Shown piece by piece: positions 12,939 to 21,009 of a stretch of 46,093 bases of DNA (its first letter is position 1; each line of letters begins with the position of its first letter). The stretch is from ZC4RG30 sp039932715 (GTDB lineage: Bacteria > Pseudomonadota > Gammaproteobacteria > Steroidobacterales > Steroidobacteraceae). The notes below the pieces were generated by a model. It was not told the origin of the DNA. It searched no databases and was given only the letters and a program-made list of their open reading frames with translations. The stretch is from contig JBDTPN010000026.1 of assembly GCA_039932715.1 (NCBI GenBank), forward strand, positions 1 to 46,093, in the 5' to 3' direction. A program made the translations under genes and the position numbers.

Positions 12939-13417
12939 TGAAGACCATGCGCCCAGTCGCCAACGTAGTCGTTCCGCTTCTGGCTACCTTGCAATCCCTG
13001 GCATTGACCGCGCCAGCAGAGGTACCTGCTGAAACAGTGGGCGTCTTTCTCCTGCGAGTACAGGAAGAGAGCGCCGCGCCAATGATTCAGCATTGCGCCG
13101 CCAGGATTCCAGAGCAAAAAAAACCTCTGGAAACGGAGTACGCGAAATTCAAGAAGAGGTTCCGCAAGGCTACCGCGCCGCTGCGCGCGAAAATCGGAAG
13201 GAACAGCGAACTGTCCATCACAGCATCACGTGAGCTGATTCAACAGTTCGAGGGTATGGATAGGGAGTCCCTGGTAAGGATCCGGAAGCTCGACCCGCAC
13301 GTGTTCTGCCCGCAGCTAAAGGCCAACCTGTCCGATGCCACAGCCGAGTCGATACGTAAAAATATGGAAAACACGTTTGCTCGGTATACGGCGGCGGCGC
13401 GCAGGAGCAGGCCATGA
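12938..13417 (+). CDS. Secreted hypothetical protein
   Basis: A 159-residue protein starting at GTG 12,938 (ATG 12,947 is the alternative). Residues about 4-22 (MRPVANVVVPLLATLQSLAL) form a signal peptide. The mature protein is helical and rich in Lys and Arg, with two Cys residues (QHCAARIP and HVFCPQLKAN) that could form a disulphide in the periplasm. No family is recognised. The start overlap with the cupin gene suggests co-expression. Confidence 0.55.
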   Translation: MKTMRPVANVVVPLLATLQSLALTAPAEVPAETVGVFLLRVQEESAAPMIQHCAARIPEQKKPLETEYAKFKKRFRKATAPLRAKIGRNSELSITASRELIQQFEGMDRESLVRIRKLDPHVFCPQLKANLSDATAESIRKNMENTFARYTAAARRSRP

Positions 13418-13478
13418 GTTCTTACAAGCAGGTGCGTCCTGATGTGCGCCAAAAGACCAGACTCGGAGTATCCATCGT

Positions 13479-13982
13479 ATGTTTCCGAAATCACAAAGTA
13501 GTCCAGCCACGCAACTCCTTGGCCTGGCTGGCTGGATCCTTGGGTCATGTGCTGCCGGTCTGATCGGAGCAATCGCGTCGGTCCAGGCCCGGTCGTTTTA
13601 CGGGCAACTGATTCGCCCATCCTGGGCACCACCGGGTTGGCTTTTTGCGCCGGTATGGTCCGTTCTGTATGTTCTTCTGGGCCTTGCAGCGTGGATCGTG
13701 TGGCGATCCGATGGTTTCAGGGCAAACCGCACGGCACTGATGCTGTTTATCATCCAACTCGCTGCGAACGCCCTGTGGACCTGGCTGTTTTTCGCATGGC
13801 GTGAGGGCGCGCTGGCATTCGCCGAGATTCTGGTTTTGTGGGTCCTCATCGTGGCAACAAGCGCATCATTCTGGCGACGCAGCGCTCTCGCAGGAGCACT
13901 CTTGCTACCCTATCTCGCGTGGGTGACATTTGCCAGTGCGCTAACGTATGCCGTGTGGCGTCTTAATCCGAATCTACTTTAG
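13479..13982 (+). CDS. tspO: TspO/MBR-family membrane protein
   Basis: A 167-residue membrane protein with five spans. Family hallmarks are QLIRPSWAPPGWLFAPVWSV followed by LYVLLGLAAW, the third span IIQLAANALWTWLFFAWREG, and the last span PYLAWVTFASALTYAVWRLN. TspO proteins bind tetrapyrroles and, in bacteria, respond to oxygen, light or stress. In mammals they bind cholesterol. Length and all Trp-rich loop positions look complete, so the gene seems functional. Confidence 0.92.
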   Translation: MFPKSQSSPATQLLGLAGWILGSCAAGLIGAIASVQARSFYGQLIRPSWAPPGWLFAPVWSVLYVLLGLAAWIVWRSDGFRANRTALMLFIIQLAANALWTWLFFAWREGALAFAEILVLWVLIVATSASFWRRSALAGALLLPYLAWVTFASALTYAVWRLNPNLL

Positions 13983-14041
13983 GCCTTTGGTACAGCGTTT
14001 GCCGCTGTGCCCGGTGCAAGAGTCTTAACCAGGAGGCATTC

Positions 14042-14350
14042 ATGAAACGATTAATCGTTGGAGCGGCAATTGCCGTGATTGCTGCGATCTCTTACGTTGC
14101 AATTTCGGCAGACGCAGCCGACCGACCGGCTGGCGTTTCAGCCAAGAACTGGATATCCATTAACGCGTCTATCGGCGTTGTTCTGGTCGCCAGCGAAGTG
14201 CCGGTAGTAAAGCCGATGCAGGGTTCACCAAACGGCACGGCGCTGCTGTTGAAGCCCGCAGCTGGAGGCTACTTCATGGTCAAGGGTGCCAGTGGCTGGC
14301 ATCGCCTCGTTGTGGTCGAACCGCTCAAGGGGCCGGCTGACGCCGGGTAA
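14042..14350 (+). CDS. Small secreted hypothetical protein
   Basis: A 102-residue protein. ATG 14,042 follows a strong AGGAGG (14,031-14,036). Residues 1-26 are a signal peptide (MKRLIVGAAIAVIAAISYVA, then ISADAADR). The mature chain has short beta-strand-like segments (SIGVVLVASEVPVV; GTALLLKPAAGGYFMVKGA; WHRLVVVEPL) compatible with a small periplasmic beta domain. No family is recognised. The SRPBCC gene follows after 20 bases and is likely co-transcribed. Confidence 0.6.
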   Translation: MKRLIVGAAIAVIAAISYVAISADAADRPAGVSAKNWISINASIGVVLVASEVPVVKPMQGSPNGTALLLKPAAGGYFMVKGASGWHRLVVVEPLKGPADAG

Positions 14351-14370
14351 CTACGTATCAAGGAGTGCAC

Positions 14371-14769
14371 ATGTACCGAACCCACACAGTTTCTGTAGGT
14401 ATCGCAGTCGATCTCAAGGCTGTGTATGCCTACGCATCTGATCCGGCCAATCTGCCCGCCTGGGCACCTGGCTTTGTGAAGTCCATAGAATTGAGAAGTG
14501 GCAGCTGGATCGCTCAGACGACCGTTGGCGAAGTCGGATTCAATTTCGCACCCGCAAATCAGTTCGGAGTCCTGGATCACGAGGTGATGCTGCCGTCTGG
14601 CACGTTGCACAATGCCATGCGCGTCATCCCCAATGGCGCAGGTAGCGAGGTGCTGTTTACCCTGATCCAGCTTCCCGGCATTTCAGAGGAGCAGTTCAAA
14701 GGCGACCTGGATACTGTCCGCGCTGATTTGAACAAACTGAGAACGATACTGGAACATATGACTGCATGA
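14371..14769 (+). CDS. SRPBCC-family protein
   Basis: A 132-residue START-like protein. AGGAG (14,361-14,365) fixes ATG 14,371. Features: THTVSVGIAVDLKAVYAYAS at the start, PANLPAWAPGFVKSIEL, a strand-rich middle (SWIAQTTVGEVGFNFAPANQ), and a terminal helix QFKGDLDTVRADLNKLRTIL. It belongs to the polyketide-cyclase/dehydrase-like branch and should bind a small hydrophobic ligand. The next gene is convergent on the other strand. Confidence 0.82.
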   Translation: MYRTHTVSVGIAVDLKAVYAYASDPANLPAWAPGFVKSIELRSGSWIAQTTVGEVGFNFAPANQFGVLDHEVMLPSGTLHNAMRVIPNGAGSEVLFTLIQLPGISEEQFKGDLDTVRADLNKLRTILEHMTA

Positions 14770-14827
14770 TCTGGCCATTCGACGCCTGGCTACGTCGACG
14801 CATACGTCATATTTCAGACTCTGTAAG

Positions 14828-15622
14828 TCACCAGTGGAACACGGCCGCGACGGCGGGGCCGTCGAAACTTATACCGTTGAGCTCGCTGCTGGCCTTCATG
14901 TCGTAATCGATGTGGCGCCACGCTCCGACGACTTCTCCCCACCGGAAGGCATACCCCACACCAGCCATCAGCTGCCACGTGAGATCAGAGTCGCCTGTGC
15001 CCACGTCTGCATACCAGGGAATGAACCACTTGCCGGCGCCCAGGCCGAACCGGCCCTTCACGCCCACAATCGCGTCCCAGTTGGTGAGGTTCACCTCGAC
15101 GTTGCCGGTGCGGCCGGGCAGGGGAATGGACCCGATGCTGCCACTGAGCTGCCAGTCCACTCTCTGTTTGATATCGAAAAGCCGCGCTCCCGCGATCAGG
15201 TCGAGGGACATGGCCTCGTCCTGCACTGCGCGATAGGTTCCGGCAATTGTCCAGCTTATGCCCTTGAGATCGATTCCCACGCTGGCGGCGGCTGCGTCGG
15301 GTAGGGGCGTTGCGCCGATTGTATTATCGCGCTTCTCTGTAATCGTATTACCCAGGTCCAGGTAGATGAAGTCGGTCAATGCACCCCAACGCCCCTTGCG
15401 CGCCTCCAGGTTGCCCATGAACGTCATTTTCAGGCTATCCAGAATGTCGATGCTGACGTCGCCGCCAGGCTCGGGAAACGTGTTCTTGACGCCCACGCTG
15501 AGCAAGTAAAGATAAATCGCCGCCTGGAACTGCCACTCGTCTGCTGTCTGCGCGGACACGGCCGTGGGCAACAGCAGGACCGCAAGGACGGTCGCGGCGG
15601 TTGGAAAACATGCCGATTTCAT
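14828..15622 (-). CDS. Outer-membrane beta-barrel protein
   Basis: A 264-residue protein with signal peptide (MKSACFPTAATVLAVLLLPT, then AVSAQTA). The upstream frame is open to 15,754, but ATG 15,622 begins the signal peptide. The mature chain is a series of amphipathic strands ending in an aromatic (VAAVFHW), with the phrases DEWQFQAAIYLYLLSVGVKN, GALTDFIYLDLG, IAGTYRAVQDE, AGVGYAFRWGEVVGAWRHID. This pattern is common in proteobacterial barrels of the OmpW/OmpA size that are annotated as hypothetical. Function is probably structural or transport. Confidence 0.8.
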   Translation of the reverse strand: MKSACFPTAATVLAVLLLPTAVSAQTADEWQFQAAIYLYLLSVGVKNTFPEPGGDVSIDILDSLKMTFMGNLEARKGRWGALTDFIYLDLGNTITEKRDNTIGATPLPDAAAASVGIDLKGISWTIAGTYRAVQDEAMSLDLIAGARLFDIKQRVDWQLSGSIGSIPLPGRTGNVEVNLTNWDAIVGVKGRFGLGAGKWFIPWYADVGTGDSDLTWQLMAGVGYAFRWGEVVGAWRHIDYDMKASSELNGISFDGPAVAAVFHW

Positions 15623-15676
15623 GAATCCATCTCCGTTCGATGTATTCATACTGCGGCACATGGAGAGGCAATCGCA

Positions 15677-16150
15677 ATGACCAAGAAGACACTCACGTGG
15701 CTCCCAGTTGCAGGACTGGCGCTTGCCCTTCTGATGGGAGGACAAGGCGTGCACGCGGCCAGGCCCGATGTCTCGATGGAGCTCTGGATCAACGAACTGC
15801 TACCAGATGACGTCAAGCACTTTGCCGCGATAAAGGGGCCGACGAAGGCCGTGACCATAACGATCAAACACGTGGGCACAAACGCGGTGAAGCGGCAGCG
15901 CGTTGATGTCAAAGGCGATTTTGGAGTGACATCGATATCCGCGCTATTGCAGACAATGATTGGAACGGACGTGCGTTACTGGACGACGAGCGGCCCCCTC
16001 AACGTAGGGGTGGTGGGAGACAATCACCGCGCCATTGTCACTACATCCTGGGGCAGTGGCACTCTTGACGCCGGCGGCGCCAGCCAGGTCTACACGCTGG
16101 AGGAAGGAAAGTGGCGATACCTGTATCGCTGCTGCAAGGAACCCGATTGA
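15677..16150 (+). CDS. Secreted hypothetical protein
   Basis: A 157-residue protein diverging from the barrel gene (54-base intergenic space). Residues 1-27 are a signal peptide (LTWLPVAGLALALLMGGQGV, then HAARP). The remainder has beta-rich stretches (AVTITIKHVGTNAVKRQRVD; YWTTSGPLNVGVVGDNHRAI) and ends in YLYRCCKEPD with a vicinal Cys pair. No family is recognised. The final Cys pair might coordinate metal or form disulphides. Confidence 0.6.
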   Translation: MTKKTLTWLPVAGLALALLMGGQGVHAARPDVSMELWINELLPDDVKHFAAIKGPTKAVTITIKHVGTNAVKRQRVDVKGDFGVTSISALLQTMIGTDVRYWTTSGPLNVGVVGDNHRAIVTTSWGSGTLDAGGASQVYTLEEGKWRYLYRCCKEPD

Positions 16151-16151
16151 C

Positions 16152-16538
16152 TCAGGCGGCTTCCTGCGCAGGGCATTCCGTGTGCATCGAGCATCGCCAG
16201 CGATCACCCACCTTGAGCCAGATCGAAGCGTCGTTCATGTGCTGAACCTTGCCTGCGCTGGTACCTCTGGGAGCCATGGTCTGTTTGACCCTATACGTCA
16301 AAATCGCAGTCTGTTCGTTGGGAAAAACGACTTCAAGATCGCTGAATTCAAATGCAGTTAGAACCATCTTCCCCTGCGTGGCCATTTTGCGATACGCGGC
16401 GTGATCGAACTTCATCAGGCCGTGCGCACTGACCATCAAGGCCGGTTCATTGAGCAGAGCCACGGCGGCGTCGACGTCCTCGTCGCGGATTGCTCGCCAG
16501 AATTGGTGCTCCAGGTCGATTAGCGTTTCGACTTTCAT
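16152..16538 (-). CDS. DUF4440/SnoaL-like protein (NTF2 fold)
   Basis: A 128-residue cytoplasmic protein of the NTF2-like superfamily: LIDLEHQFWRAIRDEDVDAA at the start, PALMVSAHGLMKFDHAAYRK, then strands FEFSDLEVVFPNEQTAILTY and the ending DASIWLKVGDRWRCSMHTEC. The cone-shaped fold holds small ligands. DUF4440 members are variously ketosteroid-isomerase-like or simple binding proteins. It is convergent with the preceding gene, with a 1-base gap. Confidence 0.85.
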   Translation of the reverse strand: MKVETLIDLEHQFWRAIRDEDVDAAVALLNEPALMVSAHGLMKFDHAAYRKMATQGKMVLTAFEFSDLEVVFPNEQTAILTYRVKQTMAPRGTSAGKVQHMNDASIWLKVGDRWRCSMHTECPAQEAA

Positions 16539-16548
16539 GGCAGCGGTA

Positions 16549-16764
16549 TCAGTGCCGGGAGTTGGGGGTTCGAGTGTCGTTGGAGTGCACCATGCTCGAA
16601 ATCAGCAACCAGACGGTGCCAGCCAACGACAAGAATGCGATCGCCATATACGTGACGGTAATGTCGTCGGAAAGCAGGGCCCAAACAAACCCGCCTACCA
16701 GTAGCAACACGCCGAGGAAAATCGCAAAGGAAATCTGCATCTTGTGGATGACTTTACTCACCAT
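16549..16764 (-). CDS. Small two-helix membrane protein
   Basis: A 71-residue protein, probably co-transcribed with the DUF4440 gene 10 bases downstream. Two spans (about 10-29 and 37-58) with a short loop SDDITVTY lie between a basic start and polar tail. Similar to small integral proteins found beside NTF2-like genes. No known function. Confidence 0.65.
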   Translation of the reverse strand: MVSKVIHKMQISFAIFLGVLLLVGGFVWALLSDDITVTYMAIAFLSLAGTVWLLISSMVHSNDTRTPNSRH

Positions 16765-16885
16765 TACTTGCCGCCTTAGTCAGAATGACTCGCGTGACGT
16801 GGTAGGCCAGTTCTTACGTCCGAATCGTGCGCCCCCTCAGGACGGGGTTGCACTTCAATCCATTGGCTCGCATATTCGCAAATAC

Positions 16886-17437
16886 ATGAAATCCCGGAAA
16901 ACCACCCTGCTTAACGCGGCGGGTTCGCTGCTGGCCGCGTCCATGCCGTGTTGCCTGCCGGCTGCTCAGGACGCGGGTCCGGATTCGTTCGTGGCGCTGT
17001 ACTCCACTACGTGCATGAAGTATTACAACTCCGCCGAAAAGCTGCGGGCCACGATGAAAGAAGGAGGCATGACCGAACTGACCGGCGCCGGTTCCGCGTT
17101 CTTTCTTGCCCGCCAGACGGGTATCGCATGGCGCGTGCCAATCGAAGGGGAGTCCTATGTAGTGGCCCTTCGACAGGACGGCATCTGCACAGTATTCGCC
17201 GAACACGCCGCGATCGAAACGGTCCGCAAGGACTTCACGAAGCTGGTATCCAAGGCAACGCCTCCCGTTCAGGCGGTGTCGCTGCCTGGTGGGCCGTCTG
17301 GCACCGCCGTGCAAACCATCACCTACGCCTGGACGAGGCCCGCGGATGACGAGCAACTGGTATTTACCCTCACCACTACGACCGATCCCAAAGCGCCGAC
17401 GCAGGCCATGGCAACCGTGGCCCTGACAGCGAAGTAG
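16886..17437 (+). CDS. Secreted hypothetical protein (NMCC_0638-like)
   Basis: A 183-residue exported protein. ATG 16,886 begins a signal peptide (MKSRKTTLLNAAGSLLAASM, then PCCLPAAQ). The open frame extends far upstream but lacks signal character there. The mature chain starts DSFVALYSTTCMKYYNSAEK and ends with a strand-rich part (LVFTLTTTTDPKAPTQAMAT). This matches in outline a family of proteobacterial periplasmic proteins sometimes called NMCC_0638. Cys residues in TTCMKY and DGICTVF could pair. The role is unknown. Confidence 0.65.
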   Translation: MKSRKTTLLNAAGSLLAASMPCCLPAAQDAGPDSFVALYSTTCMKYYNSAEKLRATMKEGGMTELTGAGSAFFLARQTGIAWRVPIEGESYVVALRQDGICTVFAEHAAIETVRKDFTKLVSKATPPVQAVSLPGGPSGTAVQTITYAWTRPADDEQLVFTLTTTTDPKAPTQAMATVALTAK

Positions 17438-17470
17438 CGCAAGTCGGGCTTACCGTCGTTGAACGCGCAC

Positions 17471-17860
17471 ATGTCGACGCATTGCTTCAGGGGCACATCT
17501 ATCGTGACGCTGTTGGTCCTTGTCGCCTGTCATTCAAAAAGTGGGGCAATGAAGCCGCAGGACGCCGCCCACTGGCTACAGCAGGCATGCGGGATCCGCT
17601 TGGCCCAGGATCCGGTAGTGCAGTCGGGCAATGCGGTTGTGCCCCGCCAAGGCTCGTCGGTGGCGGCCAGTGCGACGGTGGTCCTGCCGGCCAAGGAGAT
17701 TGCGTCGGCATTGGATTCATTGCGCAACAATCGAAGCCTTCACAGCCGCGGGCAGTCAGACACGAGGTATAGCTACGAATCGTATCCCGATGTCATGCCA
17801 GTGAAGGCGTGTGAGGTTGACACGGCGTTGCGTGTAATCTACTTCAGCTATCTGCAATAG
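17471..17860 (+). CDS. Predicted lipoprotein
   Basis: A 129-residue protein. ATG 17,471 gives MSTHCFRGTSIVTLLVLVAC, with lipobox LVAC. The TTG at 17,459 would only lengthen the N-region. The rest (MKPQDAAHWLQQACGIRLAQ; GSSVAASATVVLPAKEIASA; VKACEVDTALRVIYFSYLQ) shows two Cys and no recognised domain. It probably sits in the outer membrane facing the periplasm. It follows another secreted-protein gene in the same direction. Confidence 0.6.
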   Translation: MSTHCFRGTSIVTLLVLVACHSKSGAMKPQDAAHWLQQACGIRLAQDPVVQSGNAVVPRQGSSVAASATVVLPAKEIASALDSLRNNRSLHSRGQSDTRYSYESYPDVMPVKACEVDTALRVIYFSYLQ

Positions 17861-17873
17861 CGCGCAATCATCA

Positions 17874-18518
17874 ATGAAACTGTACGCCCATCCATTTTCT
17901 TCCTACTGCCAGAAAGTGCTGATCGCGCTCTACGAAAATGACATTGAGTTCGAATATCGCAACCTTGAAGACCCTGAGGCAAACATCGAGTTGGCGACAC
18001 TCTGGCCCCTCAAACGCTTTCCGGTTCTACTTGACCAAAGTCGCACGGTCCTTGAGACCAGCACGATTATCGAGTACCTGCAGCTCCATCATGCTGGCCG
18101 CAACTGCCTGATCCCCGAAGGTGACGCGGGTATTGAGGTGCGAATGCTCGATCGCGTGTTCGATAATTATGTCATGACACCAATGCAGACTATCGTGTCG
18201 GACAAGTTGCGTCCGGAAGCTGATCGCGATGCGTACGGCGTAGCGCAGGCGCGCAGGCACCTGGACCGCATCTACGCCTGGCTGGATGCACACCTCGTCG
18301 GCCGCACCTGGGCCGCGACGGATGCTTTCACGCTTGCAGACTGCGCTGCCGCTCCATCGCTTTTTTATGCTGACTGGGCCCATGGAATTCCGGATTCGCG
18401 CGGCAATCTGCAAGCCTATCGTGCCCGCCTGTTGTCGCGGCCATCGGTGGCTCGTGCGGTGCATGAGGCACGACCCTACCGCAGCTACTTTCCGCTGGGG
18501 GCACCTGACCGTGACTGA
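17874..18518 (+). CDS. Glutathione S-transferase
   Basis: A 214-residue two-domain GST. The thioredoxin-like N-domain has MKLYAHPFSSYCQKVLIALY (Ser/Cys active-site region), RFPVLLDQSRTVLETSTIIE with the cis-Pro and the Glu-Thr/Ser glutathione contacts, then a helical C-domain with FTLADCAAAPSLFYADW. It would conjugate glutathione to electrophiles or reduce a disulphide substrate. The stop overlaps the GTG start of the DUF1801 gene by 8 bases, so the two are translationally coupled. Confidence 0.9.
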   Translation: MKLYAHPFSSYCQKVLIALYENDIEFEYRNLEDPEANIELATLWPLKRFPVLLDQSRTVLETSTIIEYLQLHHAGRNCLIPEGDAGIEVRMLDRVFDNYVMTPMQTIVSDKLRPEADRDAYGVAQARRHLDRIYAWLDAHLVGRTWAATDAFTLADCAAAPSLFYADWAHGIPDSRGNLQAYRARLLSRPSVARAVHEARPYRSYFPLGAPDRD

Positions 18519-18909
18519 TGACCTGTTCCGATTTGCGATTGCCACCAGACATGATCCCCGGATCGACGCCTGGATTGGCGAACAGGAACTGGATCTGGGC
18601 GCGATGGCACAGGCATGGTTCACGCAGATGCGGCAGTGCGGTGCAGATGTCCGCGAACTGATGCACGACGGGTGTCCGGTGGCGTGCGTCGAGGATGTCG
18701 CATTTGCCTACGTCAACGCGTTTTCGACGCACGTGAACGTCGGGTTCTATCGTGGCGCCAACCTTGATGACCCGGCTGGATTACTCGAGGGATTTGGCAA
18801 ACGCATGCGCCATGTAAAGCTGAAACCAGGAGTCGAACGCGATCTCACGGCATTAAGGCATCTCATAGAGGATGCCTACGCTGACATGAAAAGAAGGATG
18901 AGCGCATGA
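18511..18909 (+). CDS. DUF1801-domain protein
   Basis: A 132-residue protein from GTG 18,511 within the end of the GST gene. The end GFGKRMRHVKLKPGVERDLT, then RHLIEDAYADMKRRM, is the typical finish of DUF1801 proteins. HVNVGFYRGANLDDPAGLLE is the central signature. Members crystallise as small alpha/beta proteins of unknown activity. The stop forms an ATGA overlap with the next DUF1801 gene, making an unusual tandem pair. Confidence 0.8.
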   Translation: MTDDLFRFAIATRHDPRIDAWIGEQELDLGAMAQAWFTQMRQCGADVRELMHDGCPVACVEDVAFAYVNAFSTHVNVGFYRGANLDDPAGLLEGFGKRMRHVKLKPGVERDLTALRHLIEDAYADMKRRMSA

Positions 18910-19325
18910 CAAAGACTGCCGTGAGCACGGTTCAATCAGCATCGCAGCTGATCTCGGCGAGGATCACCGAGCTTGCCGACTGGCGTGGGGTCGCCCTCAA
19001 GCGCATGCGCAAGCTGATCAAGGAAGCGGATCCGGATGTCGTCGAGGAGTGGAAGTGGCGGGGTACGCCGGTGTGGTCACACGACGGCATCCTCTGTACC
19101 GGCGAGTCGTACAAGAGCGTGGTGAAGCTGACTTTTGCCAAGGGTGCCATGCTCAAGGATCCGGCACGATTGTTCAATTCGAGCCTCGATGGAAAGGTGC
19201 GCCGGGCCATCGACATCAGCGAGGATGAAGTTGTCGACGCAGCCGCTTTCAAGGCGCTGATCCGTCAGGCGATCGCGCTTAACAGCGCTGGCAAGTCCAA
19301 GCCAAAGAAGAAGTCCGGGGCCTGA
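18906..19325 (+). CDS. DUF1801-domain protein
   Basis: A 139-residue protein. The DUF1801 core reads ISARITELADWRGVALKRMR, KLIKEADPDVVEEWKWRGTP, WSHDGILCTGESYKSVVKLT, FAKGAMLKDPARLFNSSLDG, and ends ISEDEVVDAAAFKALIRQAI. The C-terminus is a basic tail (KSKPKKKSGA). It overlaps the previous gene by 4 bases, and a pyrimidine-dimer glycosylase gene follows 15 bases later, so it may be in a repair/stress operon. The two tandem DUF1801 genes are diverged from one another, not recent copies. Confidence 0.85.
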   Translation: MTKTAVSTVQSASQLISARITELADWRGVALKRMRKLIKEADPDVVEEWKWRGTPVWSHDGILCTGESYKSVVKLTFAKGAMLKDPARLFNSSLDGKVRRAIDISEDEVVDAAAFKALIRQAIALNSAGKSKPKKKSGA

Positions 19326-19340
19326 TCTCAGGAGCCAGCG

Positions 19341-19775
19341 ATGCGCCTCTGGTCACTGCACCCCAAATACCTCGATGCCCAGGGCCTGGTCGCCCTTTGG
19401 CGCGAGGCACTGCTGGCACGTGCGGTGCTTCGTGGCAAGACCCGCGGCTACAAGCACCACCCCCAGCTGGACAGGTTTCGGTCGCATCGGCATCCGCTAT
19501 CCGCCATCAATGCGTATCTGTACTCCATTCATGTCGAGGCCAGCGCCAGGGGCTATGCATTCGATGCAGGAAAAATCGGACCGCGCAGACCCGTGGCATT
19601 GATTCCCGTTGCCACCGGGCAGATTCGTCATGAGTGGAAACACTTGCGGCACAAGCTCAGTAAGCGTGCTCCGTATGCATCCAAGCGCTGGAGTACAACC
19701 AAGTCTCCCGGGACGCACTCGCTGTTTCGCAGAGTTGATGGTCCCATCGCCTCCTGGGAAAGGACAAATCAATGA
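19341..19775 (+). CDS. Pyrimidine dimer DNA glycosylase (endonuclease V-like)
   Basis: A 144-residue protein of the Pyr_excise (PF03013) group. It opens MRLWSLHPKYLDAQGLVALW, REALLARAVLRGKTRGYKHH, and continues PQLDRFRSHRHPLSAINAYL, YSIHVEASARGYAFDAGKI and IRHEWKHLRHKLSKRAP. This matches the bacterial branch related to phage T4 endonuclease V, which cuts the glycosidic bond of UV-induced cyclobutane dimers and nicks the strand. I could not confirm the catalytic N-terminal residue and Glu from sequence alone. It sits near a second glycosylase gene (21,010). Confidence 0.85.
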   Translation: MRLWSLHPKYLDAQGLVALWREALLARAVLRGKTRGYKHHPQLDRFRSHRHPLSAINAYLYSIHVEASARGYAFDAGKIGPRRPVALIPVATGQIRHEWKHLRHKLSKRAPYASKRWSTTKSPGTHSLFRRVDGPIASWERTNQ

Positions 19776-19840
19776 TGGAGTCAAGTCAGATGGCAAGTGG
19801 CCAGGCACGCGATGCAAACCTGCTGTCTTAGTTGGGTATG

Positions 19841-19852
19841 ATGAAAATTCAT
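19841..19852. promoter_or_regulatory. AT-rich inverted repeat upstream of the dehydrogenase gene
   Basis: ATGAAAATTCAT is a perfect 5-base inverted repeat around a 2-base centre in an AT-rich patch of otherwise GC-rich DNA, 18-29 bases before the ATG at 19,870. It may be part of a promoter or operator. No partner regulator was seen. Confidence 0.3.
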
Positions 19853-19869
19853 ATAACAGGGGAATCAAG

Positions 19870-20994
19870 ATGGATGAAAAGAGCCTGAATCGCCGCCAGA
19901 TCCTCACTGGCGTGGTTGCCGCCGGCGCCGCCGGATTGGCGCTTTCGGCCGAGACGGCTGCACAAGCTCCCGCGGCTGCATTCCCGGATGTGGGCCCCTC
20001 TCAAGCTCCCCCAATTACCGACGTGAAAGGCAAGGTGGCCTATATCACCGGAGGTTCCAGCGGCATCGGCCTGGGCATTGCACGTGCGCTGCATGAGCAG
20101 GGCGCAAAGGTGGTGCTTGGCAATCTCAACGCCAAGCAGTGGGAGGATGCACTCAAGCATTTTCCCGTCAACGACTCGCGGGTCGCGACGGTGGTCCAGG
20201 ACGTGATGGATCGTGACGCGTGGGAGCGCAAGGCCGACGAAATCGAAAGCAAGTTTGGCAAGGTGCACATCCTGGTCAACAACGCCGGCGTGGGACTCTT
20301 CTCCAAGGCCAGCGAAGGCACGCTCAAGGACTGGGACTGGGGCATGGGAGTCAATTTCTGGGGCCCGGTGTATGGCTCGCGCACTTTCATCCCGCGCATG
20401 CTGGCGCACAAGGAAGGCAGCCACATCGTCACGACGACGTCCACGGATGGGGTGTTGCTGGGTACGGCTGGCATCTATGCGGTGAGCAAGATGGCGGTGA
20501 GCGGCCTGATGGAGCAGCTGCGCCACGAATTGCGAACCACGAATATCGGCACCTCCAACCTGGTGCCCGGTCAGACGACGACAAACCTGGGTCGCAGCGA
20601 AAGCGAATATCGGCCCGCGGCGCTCAAGAACGATGCAGCGCCAGTCAGTGCACAGGGCCCCGGCGGACCGCCGCGTCCTGCAGGTCCGCGTCCGCCGCAG
20701 CGCGCGGCACCACCCGAGACCACTCCCATCTGGGCGCGTCCGCAGGACCCGCTGATAGTCGGTCGCCTGGTGGTCAACGCCATCATCAATAACGACATGT
20801 GGATCTACCCTGCGCCGGAATACCAGGTGGGTGTTGCGGCGCGTGGCATGGCGATGGCTGAGTCCATGGTGGCCTACTCGCCCATGCCTGAACACATCGC
20901 CGCCGGGCGCGATCGGTACTACCGCACGCCCATCTATGTGCAGGAAGTCCTGCATCGGCGCGCCACGGCCAAGCGCGTCATCCCCGGTATCTGA
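19870..20994 (+). CDS. Exported short-chain dehydrogenase/reductase
   Basis: A 374-residue NAD(P)-dependent SDR. GGGGAA (19,859-19,864) and ATG 19,870 lead into a Tat-like signal (NRRQILTGVVAAGAAGLALS). The Rossmann motif TGGSSGIGLGIA, the structural NNAGVG and the catalytic YAVSK are intact, with the Ser in TTTSTDGV. An unusual Pro-rich insert (GPGGPPRPAGPRPPQRAAPP, near 275-294) is probably an exposed loop. Tat export would move the folded protein with its cofactor to the periplasm. The substrate is unknown. A small inverted repeat (ATGAAAATTCAT, 19,841-19,852) upstream may be regulatory. Confidence 0.88.
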   Translation: MDEKSLNRRQILTGVVAAGAAGLALSAETAAQAPAAAFPDVGPSQAPPITDVKGKVAYITGGSSGIGLGIARALHEQGAKVVLGNLNAKQWEDALKHFPVNDSRVATVVQDVMDRDAWERKADEIESKFGKVHILVNNAGVGLFSKASEGTLKDWDWGMGVNFWGPVYGSRTFIPRMLAHKEGSHIVTTTSTDGVLLGTAGIYAVSKMAVSGLMEQLRHELRTTNIGTSNLVPGQTTTNLGRSESEYRPAALKNDAAPVSAQGPGGPPRPAGPRPPQRAAPPETTPIWARPQDPLIVGRLVVNAIINNDMWIYPAPEYQVGVAARGMAMAESMVAYSPMPEHIAAGRDRYYRTPIYVQEVLHRRATAKRVIPGI

Positions 20995-21009
20995 GGCGCC
21001 GGCGACCGC

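Noticed and set aside
19849..20955. Long minus-strand open frame (368 codons) opposite the dehydrogenase gene
   Set aside because: Antisense shadow of a clear SDR gene in GC-rich DNA. Its translation is rich in His and Arg and shows no domain.
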